A stretch of 64,000 nucleotides of DNA from Rubinisphaera italica (GTDB taxonomy: Bacteria; Planctomycetota; Planctomycetia; Planctomycetales; Planctomycetaceae): assembly GCF_007859715.1 (NCBI RefSeq), contig NZ_SJPG01000001.1, forward strand, positions 3,436,728 to 3,500,727, given 5' to 3'. The notes below the pieces were generated by a model. It had not been told where the DNA came from. It made no database searches and saw only the letters and a program-made list of their open reading frames with translations. A program made the position numbers and the translations under genes. Numbering within the stretch: the stretch's first letter is position 1; the number at the start of each line of letters is the position of its first letter. Shown here one piece after another: positions 25,556-34,974 of the stretch.

Positions 25556-25933
25556 TCAATTCAAAGGAACGACGCCCGGGTACTGCTGTTGAGGATAAGA
25601 GGCCTGCGGTGCAAATTGGGGATGAACCGTGCCCGGAACGACTGGAGCCGTATAGGCTCCTGATTCCTGGCTACTTCTCGTAATATTGGGCGATTGTTCA
25701 TACCCCCGAGGCCGGGACATTGTCGAAGGTCCCAATTCGGTCGAAGCGAAGGGATCGAAGCGTTCAATTCGCTGTTGCTCATAATAAGGCGACCCCGATT
25801 GAACCATCGGCAGCTCGGTATTCCAGGGACGTACACAACCGCAGCTCATTGCGAGACAAAGACTTATGCCTAATTGAATACCACGATGTGATAACACGTT
25901 CTTCCCCGAGATGATGGCTGCAAAATTTAACAT
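25556..25933 (-). CDS. Hypothetical envelope (lipo)protein, proline-rich
   Basis: A 125-residue exported protein. A hydrophobic stretch, IQLGISLCLAMSCGC, could be a lipoprotein signal with Cys31 or Cys33 as the lipidated residue, though the lipobox is not ideal. The mature part holds YYEQQRIERFDPFASTELGP and MSRPRGYEQSP, then a Pro/Gln/Tyr-rich end (YPQQQYPGVVPLN). The pattern 'DPF...GP....RPRG' recalls short planctomycete lipoproteins of unknown role, an unchecked impression. It is divergent from the Dus gene. Confidence 0.6.
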   Translation of the reverse strand: MLNFAAIISGKNVLSHRGIQLGISLCLAMSCGCVRPWNTELPMVQSGSPYYEQQRIERFDPFASTELGPSTMSRPRGYEQSPNITRSSQESGAYTAPVVPGTVHPQFAPQASYPQQQYPGVVPLN

Positions 25934-26175
25934 GGCAATTCTTATCAGAATTTCGGGAATTGGTCGAGAGGAGAATCTTTTACAATCACGAATCGCAAAC
26001 GCATATGTTACTATGCGGGAAAACTCACTGGCTTGTGCTTCGTTCTTGAAACATTATCAATTCGGGTGGCAGATCCCAAAACGCGATAACAGCCGTGGCT
26101 AAGACACAGGCCTATGCACTTGGCAATACTCAGCGACAGCCATCCGCCAAGTCCACTCCAGACTTAAAGTTGTAT

Positions 26176-27255
26176 ATGTCCTCAAATCCCTCAAATCTCG
26201 ATTGCATCGAAGAGACTTCCAATCGCATCCGTATTGGTAATCGACTTCTTGATAGCCGCTATTTTCTGGCACCTCTGGCTGGTTACACACACCTTCCGTT
26301 GCGTACCGCTCTTCGCGAGTTGGGCGGAGTCGGACTGGCGACGACCGATCTGGTTCTGGTTCCCCAATTAATCGCCAACAGTAATAAATCGAAGGCTCTC
26401 ATTCGCACGAACGACTTCGACCAACCTCTTTCGGTGCAGATTTTTGGAGGCAATACCGACGAATTGATTCAAGCCTCCCAAAAACTGGAAACGGAAGGAT
26501 ATGGCGGAATCGATATCAACATGGGCTGCCCAATGGGAAAGATCAACAGTAGTGGAGGTGGTGCCCGATTGATGCGCGACTGCGAAAATGCCACGCGGAT
26601 TGTCTCCTCTGTTGTGAACGCGGTCTCTATTCCCGTCACTGTAAAAATGAGACTCGGCTGGGATGCCGATCACATTTCAGCTCCCATGCTGGCCGCTCAG
26701 TTTGAGCAGTTGGGCGTCGCCGCGATCACCATTCATGGTCGTACCCGACAACAGGGATTTCATGGTGATGTCGATCTGGTTGGTATTCGACAAGTTGTCG
26801 AAGCGGTCAATCATATCCCGATTATCGGCAATGGAGATGTCCGCAACGTGAACGATGCTCTTGATATGCGACGCATTACCGGTTGTGATGCCGTTGCGAT
26901 TGGTCGTGGAGCGATGCTCGACCCCTGGATTTTTCGCAAGCTCAAAGAGATGTCGAACGGGAAGCCAATCAACGAACCGACACCAGCCGAACAAATCGCA
27001 TTTCTTGTCCGGCATTTCGAATTGATGGTCGCCGCTCATGAAGAGTATGCGTGCGTTCTTTTTCGCAAATTTGCAGCCTGGTACGGTTCCCGTCTCGGCA
27101 TCCCTGAAGACCTCGAAGACCGACTCCGCACTCTCGAATCAACCGCAATGTTCGACACGCTCATTCAGGAAATCGAACAACGTCACGGCGAACGCGAATC
27201 CTCAGTCCCCACCGCTCTGGTCAAAGTTCCTAATGGCCCGAATGCAAATTGGTAA
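26176..27255 (+). CDS. tRNA-dihydrouridine synthase (Dus family)
   Basis: A 359-residue FMN enzyme that reduces uridines in tRNA D-loops. Visible features are the FMN-site APLAGYTHLPLRTALRELGG, the catalytic Cys118 in DINMGCPMGKINSSGGGARL, VTVKMRLGWDADH, TIHGRTRQQGF, IPIIGNGDVRN and AVAIGRGAMLDPWIFRKL. It is closest in style to bacterial DusB. The frame is open from GTG 26095, but ATG 26176 leaves the usual short lead-in before the barrel; neither start has a good ribosome site, so the exact start is uncertain. It converges with a small membrane-protein gene. Confidence 0.93.
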   Translation: MSSNPSNLDCIEETSNRIRIGNRLLDSRYFLAPLAGYTHLPLRTALRELGGVGLATTDLVLVPQLIANSNKSKALIRTNDFDQPLSVQIFGGNTDELIQASQKLETEGYGGIDINMGCPMGKINSSGGGARLMRDCENATRIVSSVVNAVSIPVTVKMRLGWDADHISAPMLAAQFEQLGVAAITIHGRTRQQGFHGDVDLVGIRQVVEAVNHIPIIGNGDVRNVNDALDMRRITGCDAVAIGRGAMLDPWIFRKLKEMSNGKPINEPTPAEQIAFLVRHFELMVAAHEEYACVLFRKFAAWYGSRLGIPEDLEDRLRTLESTAMFDTLIQEIEQRHGERESSVPTALVKVPNGPNANW

Positions 27256-27311
27256 TGATAAAGGTCAGGCATTTTCTGACGAAATCGTGCTCTCAGATTA
27301 TGACTTCACCA

Positions 27312-27689
27312 TCAGAATCCAGTTTCCGAAAACAGCATGGCTGCCACGAACACGAGGATAAGAGGCTCCAAAAACATCAAGGCATAATACATCATATAGG
27401 AGAGCATCTCTTGCCGACTGCGAATGATTTGAGAGGCCTGCTTTCCAAAGATCGTGCGGATCATCCACAGCCCGGGCATGGATTTTTTCGTCAATCGATC
27501 CCAGCGGGCAGCAATGATTTTGCGAAGAACGACTGAGCCTGCAAACATGAGAATCGGAATCATCAACTGATCGATCTTCAATCGATTCACCACGAATGCT
27601 TTTCCGACAGCGACGAGAAAGAGCAGCAGGCTTCCAATGAAAATCGTTCCGTAAACCGGTCGAGCCTTCTCAGGTAATTCCACTCTCAT
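27312..27689 (-). CDS. Hypothetical small integral membrane protein
   Basis: A 125-residue protein with about three membrane spans: FIGSLLLFLVAVGKAFVV (about 18-35), MIPILMFAGSVVL (43-56) and MFLEPLILVFVAAMLF (105-120). A basic loop lies between (ARWDRLTKKSMPGLWMIR). No family was recognised. GGAAGAAA precedes the ATG. It is flanked by Dus (convergent) and the HD-GYP gene (divergent), neither of which suggests a role. Confidence 0.6.
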   Translation of the reverse strand: MRVELPEKARPVYGTIFIGSLLLFLVAVGKAFVVNRLKIDQLMIPILMFAGSVVLRKIIAARWDRLTKKSMPGLWMIRTIFGKQASQIIRSRQEMLSYMMYYALMFLEPLILVFVAAMLFSETGF

Positions 27690-27955
27690 TTTCTTCCGGA
27701 CGACTCCATTGAAATTTTATCTTGATGAATAATTATGTCATCTACTGAATATCAACGCTCATTACGGCCAATCTATCCTCGTCAAACTGCATATTCGCTG
27801 CAATCCGCATTTTGAACACAGTAAACTTCGACAGTTCCTGCAATCGGTCGACCTTCCGAACATTGCTCAAGCTAAGTTCAAATACATAGAAACATACTGC
27901 ATACAGTACTCTATCAACACTGACTCAATCCTCTTCCTGCGAATACTGAGAGTCC

Positions 27956-29257
27956 ATGGCTACGACGGTAATTCCAATTCGAGAGCTTCGCGCTGGGGCG
28001 ATATTACCTGCTGCCATTTATGATGCTGATAACAGCACGGTAATGTTACTCAATTGCGGACTGACGCTGACAACAGAAAATCTCAGCCGACTGCAATCCC
28101 GTGGCATCAAAGCAATCTCCATTGATAGCCGATATGTGGGGAGCATCTGGAATAACGAGAACAAAGGCTCAACTGGTGTCAAACTACAAAAACACCATCT
28201 CGCAGAACAACGTCAACAAAATGAAGCTCAGAAGCTACCGCTATCAAATCGTATCACCAAACCTGCAGAACTCGAATACAATCCCACTCTCATTAAACAA
28301 ATGATGGTCAACAGCAGGCAACATGCCCAAAATGTTCAATCGTTTTATGATGAAGTGAGAAACAGTTCCCGAACCCGTATCGAACCTATTCAGGGCATCT
28401 CCAACGAATCGATTGAAATGCTGCTCAGCGATATCGATCTGTTCGTAAAAACAGCCATTCAAACGGAAGATCAAGCCAACTCCTGCCAGCATACCTATCG
28501 TGTCGCAAAACTGACAATGTCCATTGCTGCAATATTGGGCCATTCAGAAGAAGACATCACTCAGGCAGGAATCGGTTGTATGATTGCTCGAATCGGCATT
28601 ACTCCCGAACTCCAGCGGCTAATGAATCTTAACCGAGAGCTTTCCACTCTCGAACGACTCGAAATTAAAAAATACCCTGGCTTAACCTGGCATGCCCTGG
28701 AAAAAATCAGTGATCTCTCAAATACTGCCCGACAGGTCGCCTGGCAAATCAATGAACGCTGGAATGGAACTGGCTACCCGCGTGGACGAATCGGAAGACA
28801 AATTCATCCCCTGGCAAGAATTGCTGCCGTGGCTGATGTCTATATCGCCCTGACTTCCATGCGACCCTATCGCTCCGCGATGACACCCTACCAGGCAATC
28901 AAAATGCTACTCACTGATACGCAGAACACTTTGTTCGATCCAGATGCATTCCGTGGACTGCTGAAAACAACTTCTCTGTTTCCAATTGGCTCACTCGTAG
29001 AATTGAGCAATGGTTTCGTTGCCGAAGTCCTGCGAAACAATCCTGAGAGTTACGATATGCCAGTCGTTAAAGCCTTACTCGACTCGCGCTGCAATCCGGT
29101 CAGCAATCGATTGATCAATCTTGCTGAGGAATCACACCTCAAAATTTCCGATTCTCTCAGTCAACTCGAACTCGATCGCCGCATCCAGAGAAATACCACC
29201 CAGAATTTATCACTCGATATTGAAATGGACTGGGCCGACCATCTCGCTGGCAAATAA
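27956..29257 (+). CDS. Degenerate HD-GYP domain protein, probably not catalytic
   Basis: A 433-residue cytoplasmic protein. Residues 1-60 resemble the N-terminal domain common in HD-GYP proteins; residues 175-330 align with the HD-GYP fold by NERWNGTGYPRGRIGRQIHP, ARIAAVADVYIALTSMRPYR and the H179-x3-V start. The metal site is gone: the HD pair is Cys208-Met209 (GCMIARIGI instead of HDIGKIGI), the next ligand is Tyr240 (KKYPGLTWH), the HHE ligands are Q-I-N-E (264-267), and VADxYDALTS has Ile297. Normal HD-GYP enzymes hydrolyse cyclic di-GMP; this one more likely binds or signals without hydrolysis. Monocistronic. Confidence 0.85.
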   Translation: MATTVIPIRELRAGAILPAAIYDADNSTVMLLNCGLTLTTENLSRLQSRGIKAISIDSRYVGSIWNNENKGSTGVKLQKHHLAEQRQQNEAQKLPLSNRITKPAELEYNPTLIKQMMVNSRQHAQNVQSFYDEVRNSSRTRIEPIQGISNESIEMLLSDIDLFVKTAIQTEDQANSCQHTYRVAKLTMSIAAILGHSEEDITQAGIGCMIARIGITPELQRLMNLNRELSTLERLEIKKYPGLTWHALEKISDLSNTARQVAWQINERWNGTGYPRGRIGRQIHPLARIAAVADVYIALTSMRPYRSAMTPYQAIKMLLTDTQNTLFDPDAFRGLLKTTSLFPIGSLVELSNGFVAEVLRNNPESYDMPVVKALLDSRCNPVSNRLINLAEESHLKISDSLSQLELDRRIQRNTTQNLSLDIEMDWADHLAGK

Positions 29258-29463
29258 CGTAAGTCATTAATGCCTTTGACGTTACCGAAATCATCCCTAT
29301 CCCTGCGAACTGATGAACTTTTTCAGCAATCGATAAACTGGTTGAGATGTCCTTCTGAAAATCTCAAGCCCATCACAATGTTGTCCTGCAGGATTGACAC
29401 TTACGATTAACCTTCCATAATAAGCGAACCACAGATCCAATATCGGGTCTAACTGAAAATATC

Positions 29464-29537
<74 letters not shown>

Positions 29538-29555
29538 ATGACGTACACTAAAAAA

Positions 29556-29585
29556 CGCCTGAAATATTACATTTCAGGCGTTTTT
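29556..29585 (+). terminator. Intrinsic terminator after tRNA-Val
   Basis: CGCCTGAAAT and ATTTCAGGCG form a perfect ten-pair stem with a five-base loop, followed by TTTTT. It starts 19 bases after the tRNA, so the tRNA is likely a single-gene transcript. A-residues on the other side may let it work in both directions. Confidence 0.95.
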
Positions 29586-30003
29586 CTATTTTTCGTTTAC
29601 ACCACTTCTACGCAATACTGCACAATTCCTGCATCTTCCACACACGATTTCGGGGCGGAAACATTGGATAATTCGTCGTGATGTGAGTCAAGGTCCTGCC
29701 TGTAATATTCATACATCACTTTGAGACAGTTCCCGAAAATTGCGAAACATGCATAAGTTCTCTTCTCTTCCAGATTCTATTCCGATTGAAAATAGAGAGT
29801 CACTGCGGGTTGCTTAGCGCTTCGCCACTGTCGAAAGAATCTCATTCGCAATTACGCCACCCGAGTGACATTGATCTTGCGTACAGTTCATTTTTTTCTC
29901 GCCTGCTATCAGTTCGGAACGGTTGATCTGGAAAAACGATTCGAGTTTCGTCATTGTGAAGGACTGCTTGCCGCCTGCAACACCATAACGAGAAGCGAAT
30001 CTA
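29586..30003. other. Intergenic region upstream of the PVC dehydrogenase gene
   Basis: A 418-base gap. A minus-strand frame ending at 29814 has coding-like codons over its last 46 residues but no clear start or ribosome site and is not called. No repeat of families R1-R7 was seen. Confidence 0.4.
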
Positions 30004-32940
30004 ATGATGCGATTTGAATGTTTGCGTTGGAGTGATGAAATCCACCATTGGTCCTGGATCGCTTTGGTATTTTGCATGATGCTGACTTGCACGATTCCAC
30101 AGGTTAGAGCCGATCCACTTGATGAGATCGAAGTCGCTGAGGGGTTTGAGATCAGTCTGGTGGCGGCTGAACCGCTGGTGCAGGATCCTGTTGATTTCGA
30201 CTGGGGGCCGGACGGAAAATTGTGGGTTGTGGAGATGGCCGACTACCCGCATGGGCTGGACGGGAAGGGTTCGGCTGGTGGTCGAATTCGCGTGCTTGAA
30301 GATCGAGATCAGAATGGCAGTTATGAAACTTCGACTCTATTTGCCGATCAACTGCAGACACCGAACGGTATTCTCCGTTGGCGTGATGGCGTACTGGTAA
30401 CAGCTTGTCCCGATATCCTGTATCTGGAAGACACCGATGGAGATCTGAAGGCTGATGTTATTGAAAAGCTCTATTCGGGATTTTCCGAAGGCAATGAGCA
30501 GCACCGCGTCAATGGTTTGCGATGGGGACTCGATAATTGGATTTATCTGGCGAACGGCGATAGTGGTGGGCAGATTCTGTCTCATAAAACGAAAGAAACA
30601 CTCAATCTGGCTGGGTTTGATTTACGCATTCGGCCGGAGACTGGTCAGATGGAACTGGTCGCCGGGCGGACGCAGTATGGACGTAATCGCGATGACTGGG
30701 GCAACTGGTTCGGGTGTAATAATCCGAATCCAATTTTTCATTTTGTCCTCGACGAACGATCGCTGAGTCGGAATCCTCACTTGAGCCCGCCGCCGGTTCG
30801 CCGGGATATTCGCATCGGCGATTCACGCGTTTATCCAATTGGGCCGATCATCAGCCACTGTGATACGAAGTACCGACCAGTTGGAGCGATCCCTCGGTTT
30901 ACTTCGGCATGTGGGACGATGGTCTATCGTGATGATCTGTTCGGCTCCGACTATAAGAATGTGACCTTCACCAGCGAACCGGTTTACAACATTGTGCACG
31001 CCCGACGACTCACGCCCGACGGAGCCACATTTCAAAGTCACAAATTGCACGAGGGAGAGGTGGAATTCTTTCGATCCAAAAATCCGTGGTCGCGACCAGC
31101 GGGATTGCATGTCGGCCCCGATGGTGCGTTGTATGTTGCTGATATGATACGGGAAGTGATTGAGCATCCTGAATGGATTGATGATGAGCTGGAAAAGACA
31201 TTGAATGTTCGCTCGGGAGAAGAACTGGGGCGGATTTATCGAATTGCTCCCGTGAAAACGGCCCGCCGAATTTTCAAGCCGCTCAACGATCTTGATACCA
31301 AGTCACTTGTCGCTGCTCTCGATTCATCGAGCGGCTGGCAGCGGGATCAAGTGCAGCGGATGTTGATTCAGCGAAACGACGCTTCAGCGACTCAACTGCT
31401 GCATGAGTTATTGCAGAATTGCGATCGCCCCCAAACACGCTTGCAGGCTTTGTGCACTCTGGATGGAATGGGGCTGCTCAGTTTGAAAGTAACACTCGGA
31501 GCCGTCACGGACTCACATCCCGGTGTGAGACGTCACGCGATTCGCTGTCTCAATCAATTCATGCCCGGTGCAGCTGATGAACCGACTGTGAGTCGGACAT
31601 TAGCGGACCGAACAACAGATGAGCCTCAGGTTCAACTGCAATTGGCATATCTGCTCGGAGAATGCGATGCAGCATGGGCGGGAGAGTGTCTGGCGGCTTT
31701 GCTCAAACAGGTCAAAGCGGATCCGTATCTTGTTGCTGGAGTGCTCAGTAGCGTTCACGAGGAAAATATTGCAGGACTGTTCGCCAACACTCGCAGGCAA
31801 AGTTCAGATCCTCAGTTGATTGGTCAACTCGCCGCAATGTCTGTGAAATTTGGAGAGGTAAATGCCGTTTCGGGGTGGCTTGGAGAATTATCCTCAAATG
31901 ATTCAACATGGTTAACGCTCCGGCAGTGGTTCGATCAACTCGGTTCCCAGACAGTCTCTCTCTGGAAAAAGCTTCCAGCAGAAGATGTTGCTCAACTCGA
32001 AGCACTGCTCAATCAGGCTCGAACGAGAGTCAATGATGGAAACCGACCAATGCCCGAACGTATCACAGCGATGCAACCGCTTGGGTATCAGCCGGGGCAT
32101 TATTCGTCTGATGCGGAACTGTTGTCCCTGTTAATCGATCCTCAGTTTGATCCCCGATTACAACTCGCGGCGACCGTCAAGCTACTCGAAATCCCCACCG
32201 AGGCCGTCCCTAAACTTGTGCTGAAGGGTTGGCGAGGACACAGTCCAGAGATTCGTGCTACGATCCTCAACGGATTACTCAGTCGTGATGGTTGGATCTC
32301 CCCGTTATTGACCGCTATGGAAAATGGCGACATTCGTCCCACATCATTATCCGCAGAGCAGCGACAGCGATTAACGAAGCATCGCAGCCAGGAGATACGT
32401 GACCGATCCGAACAGTTACTCGGCCAGGTCGATGCAGATCGTGCTGCCGTGCTGAATCAATACGAACCCACGATCCAACTGGTCGATACAGGGAACAGGA
32501 ATACCGAGAAGGGTCGCCAGTTGTTCGTCAAGAATTGTTCGAGCTGTCATCAACTCGACAAGACAGGTCAAAACATCGGCCCGGATTTGAGTCGACTGCT
32601 CAATCGTTCCGCAGATGCGTTGTTGACTGCAATCATCGATCCCAATCGAGCAGTAGAAGCCAAATATCTGCAATACCAGATTGTCACACGACGTGGGCAA
32701 GTGTTGACGGGAATTCTTCAGGAGGAAACAGCATCGAATTTGACTCTTGCCTTGAGCAATGGAAAATCGACCGTTATTCCCCGTAGTGAAATCGAACTAA
32801 TGAACGGCAGTCAACTCTCGTTGATGCCAGTCGGTCTGGAAAAGGAACTGTCCGTCGATCAACTGGCCGACGTGATTGCTTATGTGATTGATGCGACCTC
32901 AAAAGCCTCCGATGATGAGTCTCAAAAGACCAGCGAATAA
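30004..32940 (+). CDS. PVC-type dehydrogenase with HEAT-like region and C-terminal cytochrome c
   Basis: A 978-residue exported protein. After a signal peptide (about 1-36, ending VRA) comes the propeller-type 'membrane-bound dehydrogenase' domain (about 40-420) with FDWGPDGKLWVVEMADYPHG, TPNGILRWRDGVLVTACPDI and RPAGLHVGPDGALYVADMIR. A helical HEAT-like region follows (about 430-800), then a c-type haem domain with CSSCHQ (Cys845-His849) and NIGPDLSRL. Such proteins are abundant in planctomycetes and are thought to oxidise sugars or polyols outside the cytoplasm; substrates are unproven. The DUF6605 gene follows by 62 bases, probably in the same operon. Confidence 0.88.
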   Translation: MMRFECLRWSDEIHHWSWIALVFCMMLTCTIPQVRADPLDEIEVAEGFEISLVAAEPLVQDPVDFDWGPDGKLWVVEMADYPHGLDGKGSAGGRIRVLEDRDQNGSYETSTLFADQLQTPNGILRWRDGVLVTACPDILYLEDTDGDLKADVIEKLYSGFSEGNEQHRVNGLRWGLDNWIYLANGDSGGQILSHKTKETLNLAGFDLRIRPETGQMELVAGRTQYGRNRDDWGNWFGCNNPNPIFHFVLDERSLSRNPHLSPPPVRRDIRIGDSRVYPIGPIISHCDTKYRPVGAIPRFTSACGTMVYRDDLFGSDYKNVTFTSEPVYNIVHARRLTPDGATFQSHKLHEGEVEFFRSKNPWSRPAGLHVGPDGALYVADMIREVIEHPEWIDDELEKTLNVRSGEELGRIYRIAPVKTARRIFKPLNDLDTKSLVAALDSSSGWQRDQVQRMLIQRNDASATQLLHELLQNCDRPQTRLQALCTLDGMGLLSLKVTLGAVTDSHPGVRRHAIRCLNQFMPGAADEPTVSRTLADRTTDEPQVQLQLAYLLGECDAAWAGECLAALLKQVKADPYLVAGVLSSVHEENIAGLFANTRRQSSDPQLIGQLAAMSVKFGEVNAVSGWLGELSSNDSTWLTLRQWFDQLGSQTVSLWKKLPAEDVAQLEALLNQARTRVNDGNRPMPERITAMQPLGYQPGHYSSDAELLSLLIDPQFDPRLQLAATVKLLEIPTEAVPKLVLKGWRGHSPEIRATILNGLLSRDGWISPLLTAMENGDIRPTSLSAEQRQRLTKHRSQEIRDRSEQLLGQVDADRAAVLNQYEPTIQLVDTGNRNTEKGRQLFVKNCSSCHQLDKTGQNIGPDLSRLLNRSADALLTAIIDPNRAVEAKYLQYQIVTRRGQVLTGILQEETASNLTLALSNGKSTVIPRSEIELMNGSQLSLMPVGLEKELSVDQLADVIAYVIDATSKASDDESQKTSE

Positions 32941-33002
32941 CTTTCCAAGCCATGTCCTCAACTGATGACCAACAAACCGAGTTAACTCCGATTGGAATCA
33001 CT

Positions 33003-34430
33003 ATGCCTGCCCGAAGATTTGTTGTCACCTTCTGTCTTTTTATTGCACTCAATCTCTCAGCTGTGTTGGCAGAACAAGCCGAGCCACCCGGTTTGTTTGT
33101 GGAAGGATACACCAACGAACTGAGCTACACTCCGGGTGAGACTGTTCATTTTCATTGCAGTTCCTCAGCCAGCCAGATGGAGATGACAATTGAACGAGTG
33201 GGGGCGAAGCGGACCCAGATGTTTCAGAAAGGTCAGATTCCTGTCGGCTATCATCTGATTCCAGATCGAGCATCATCTCATGGCTGCGACTGGCCGGATA
33301 CATTTCAATTAACAATTCCCGAAGATTGGTCCACCGGATATTACGAAGTCAAAATGACAGTTCGCGACGGTGGCGGCCAATTCGTGCAACGCAATCGCCG
33401 TGAAGCCAGCAGCAGTTTGTTTTTTGTTGTGCGGTCGGCGACACCGGGGAAGCAGTCGAAAATTCTTCTTCAGCTCTCAACCAACACTTACAACGCTTAC
33501 ACCAACTGGGGCGGTCATTCACTGTACTCATATCACGATCGGGATGGCGTGCAGGGGCATCGGGTTTCGTTTGATCGGCCCCTCTCGTCACAGTTCTATA
33601 AATGGGAACTACCGTTTGTAACCTGGGCCGAACAGAATGGATTTGCTATCGATTACGCGGTTAATTCGGATCTCGAATTTCATCCCGATATTTTGAAAGA
33701 CTATCGCCTCGTGCTCAGTGTCGGTCACGATGAATACTGGTCGGCCAAGATGCGGGATCACCTCGAAGCATTCATCGCAGAAGGTGGAAATGTCGCTTTT
33801 TTCAGTGGCAACACATGTTGCTGGCAAGTCCGCAGCGAAGACGATGGTCGGGCATTGACCTGCTACAAACAGTGGTACAATATCGATCCCCTGTTCCGCA
33901 AAGGCGATCACAAGTTGCTGAGCACATTGTGGAGTCACGAATTGATTGGTCGCCCCGAAAATGAACTGACTGGCGTCTGCTTTCTATATGGTGGTTACCA
34001 TCTCAGTCATGGTCAATATATGGATGGCTCAGGCAGTTACGAAGTGCATCGTCCAGAGCATTGGTTGTTTGCTGGCACAAATCTCAAACGGGGCGACCGG
34101 TTCGGTGGGGAAGCGACAATCGTCGGTTATGAATGTGATGGCTGCGACATGGTGTGGCGGGAAGGACTTCCCTATCCGACTCACAAAGATGGGACGCCAA
34201 AAACATTTGAAATCCTGGGAACTTGCCCTGTTCGCTGGCATCCAGATGACAGCTGGTGGTATCCCGAATTCCCCAAAGACCGCGAAGGCTCCGCCACTCT
34301 CGGTATCTACACGAATGGCGGAACGGTCATAACGACGGGCTCGACCGATTGGGCCCACGGCCTGACAGGTAAAACGCAGCTCGTGGAACAAATCACCCGT
34401 AACGTACTCGAAAAGCTGACTCAGGATTAG
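33003..34430 (+). CDS. Secreted DUF6605 protein (N,N-dimethylformamidase beta-subunit-like)
   Basis: A 475-residue protein. ATG 33003 is preferred over 32952 because it directly begins a signal peptide (MPARRFVVTFCLFIALNLSA). An Ig-like N-terminal part (YTNELSYTPGETVHFHCSSS) leads to the large domain known from the DMFase large subunit, with STNTYNAYTNWGGHSLYSYH, LVLSVGHDEYWSAKMRDHLE and GGNVAFFSGNTCCWQVR. DMFase is an amidohydrolase using a mononuclear iron site; secreted planctomycete relatives are not characterised, so no substrate is claimed. Last gene of the probable two-gene operon with the PVC dehydrogenase. Confidence 0.8.
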   Translation: MPARRFVVTFCLFIALNLSAVLAEQAEPPGLFVEGYTNELSYTPGETVHFHCSSSASQMEMTIERVGAKRTQMFQKGQIPVGYHLIPDRASSHGCDWPDTFQLTIPEDWSTGYYEVKMTVRDGGGQFVQRNRREASSSLFFVVRSATPGKQSKILLQLSTNTYNAYTNWGGHSLYSYHDRDGVQGHRVSFDRPLSSQFYKWELPFVTWAEQNGFAIDYAVNSDLEFHPDILKDYRLVLSVGHDEYWSAKMRDHLEAFIAEGGNVAFFSGNTCCWQVRSEDDGRALTCYKQWYNIDPLFRKGDHKLLSTLWSHELIGRPENELTGVCFLYGGYHLSHGQYMDGSGSYEVHRPEHWLFAGTNLKRGDRFGGEATIVGYECDGCDMVWREGLPYPTHKDGTPKTFEILGTCPVRWHPDDSWWYPEFPKDREGSATLGIYTNGGTVITTGSTDWAHGLTGKTQLVEQITRNVLEKLTQD

Positions 34431-34974
34431 CTTGGAACTTCGTCGTCCGACATCCCTTATTGTTCAGGGCTTACTGTCTCGTCTGAATGATTCGATACAA
34501 CGTAACGTGCTGAATGTACCGTGCGCGATTATTGGACAGTTGGCTAACGATTGAAACAGAAAATGAATAATGATCGGGTGGCACAACATGAGCAAAGCAA
34601 TCGGCGTGGTCGAGCGCATTTCCCACGCCCATCTCTTCGTTTTGGGACGTGCCACCCAAGAAGTCGCTGACATAATTCGTATCAATCTGTCCACAAATAT
34701 GAGTTGTCCTATGGAGATCAGGCATTGCCAGACGTAGTACTGACTAATAAGTGCGCACAGTGATATCGAGTTGCCTTACTGCTTCGATTTCGGTTTGAGA
34801 TCCGCCAATTTATTAACGGAGATTCACAAATTAAGTCGTGACTCGGTCGTAGCAATCGGTTGAAACAGCCGATTTGTTGCCCTGCACTGACGACTGGCAT
34901 TTGAATCGATATACTTTGATTTGTTCTTCGGTGTTTCATTTCCTCCGAAGGGTTTTCAATAGAAAGTAAAGTCG
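34431..34974. other. Large intergenic region with repeat R6
   Basis: The longest non-coding stretch in the window (544 bases). It contains the R6 element at 34576-34657 and otherwise unremarkable sequence. Three minus-strand frames cover it, but one is formed by the repeat and none shows family similarity or a clear ribosome site. Confidence 0.5.
34576..34657. repeat. Repeat family R6, MITE-like palindrome
   Basis: The ends GGGTGGCAC (34576-34584) and GTGCCACCC (34649-34657) are perfect inverted copies; inside, GGCGTGG (34602-34608) pairs with CCACGCC (34623-34629). The inner hairpin and right end recur at 63242-63294. No transposase is present. Confidence 0.8.

Noticed and set aside
29814..30092. 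Minus-strand 92-codon frame upstream of the PVC dehydrogenase
   Set aside because: The last 46 codons look coding-like, but the front overlaps the signal peptide of the dehydrogenase gene, there is no ribosome site at the inner ATG (29954), and no family similarity is visible.
34464..34939. Three minus-strand frames in the 34431-34974 gap
   Set aside because: Two of them read through repeat R6, none has a ribosome site or domain, and they overlap each other in different frames.
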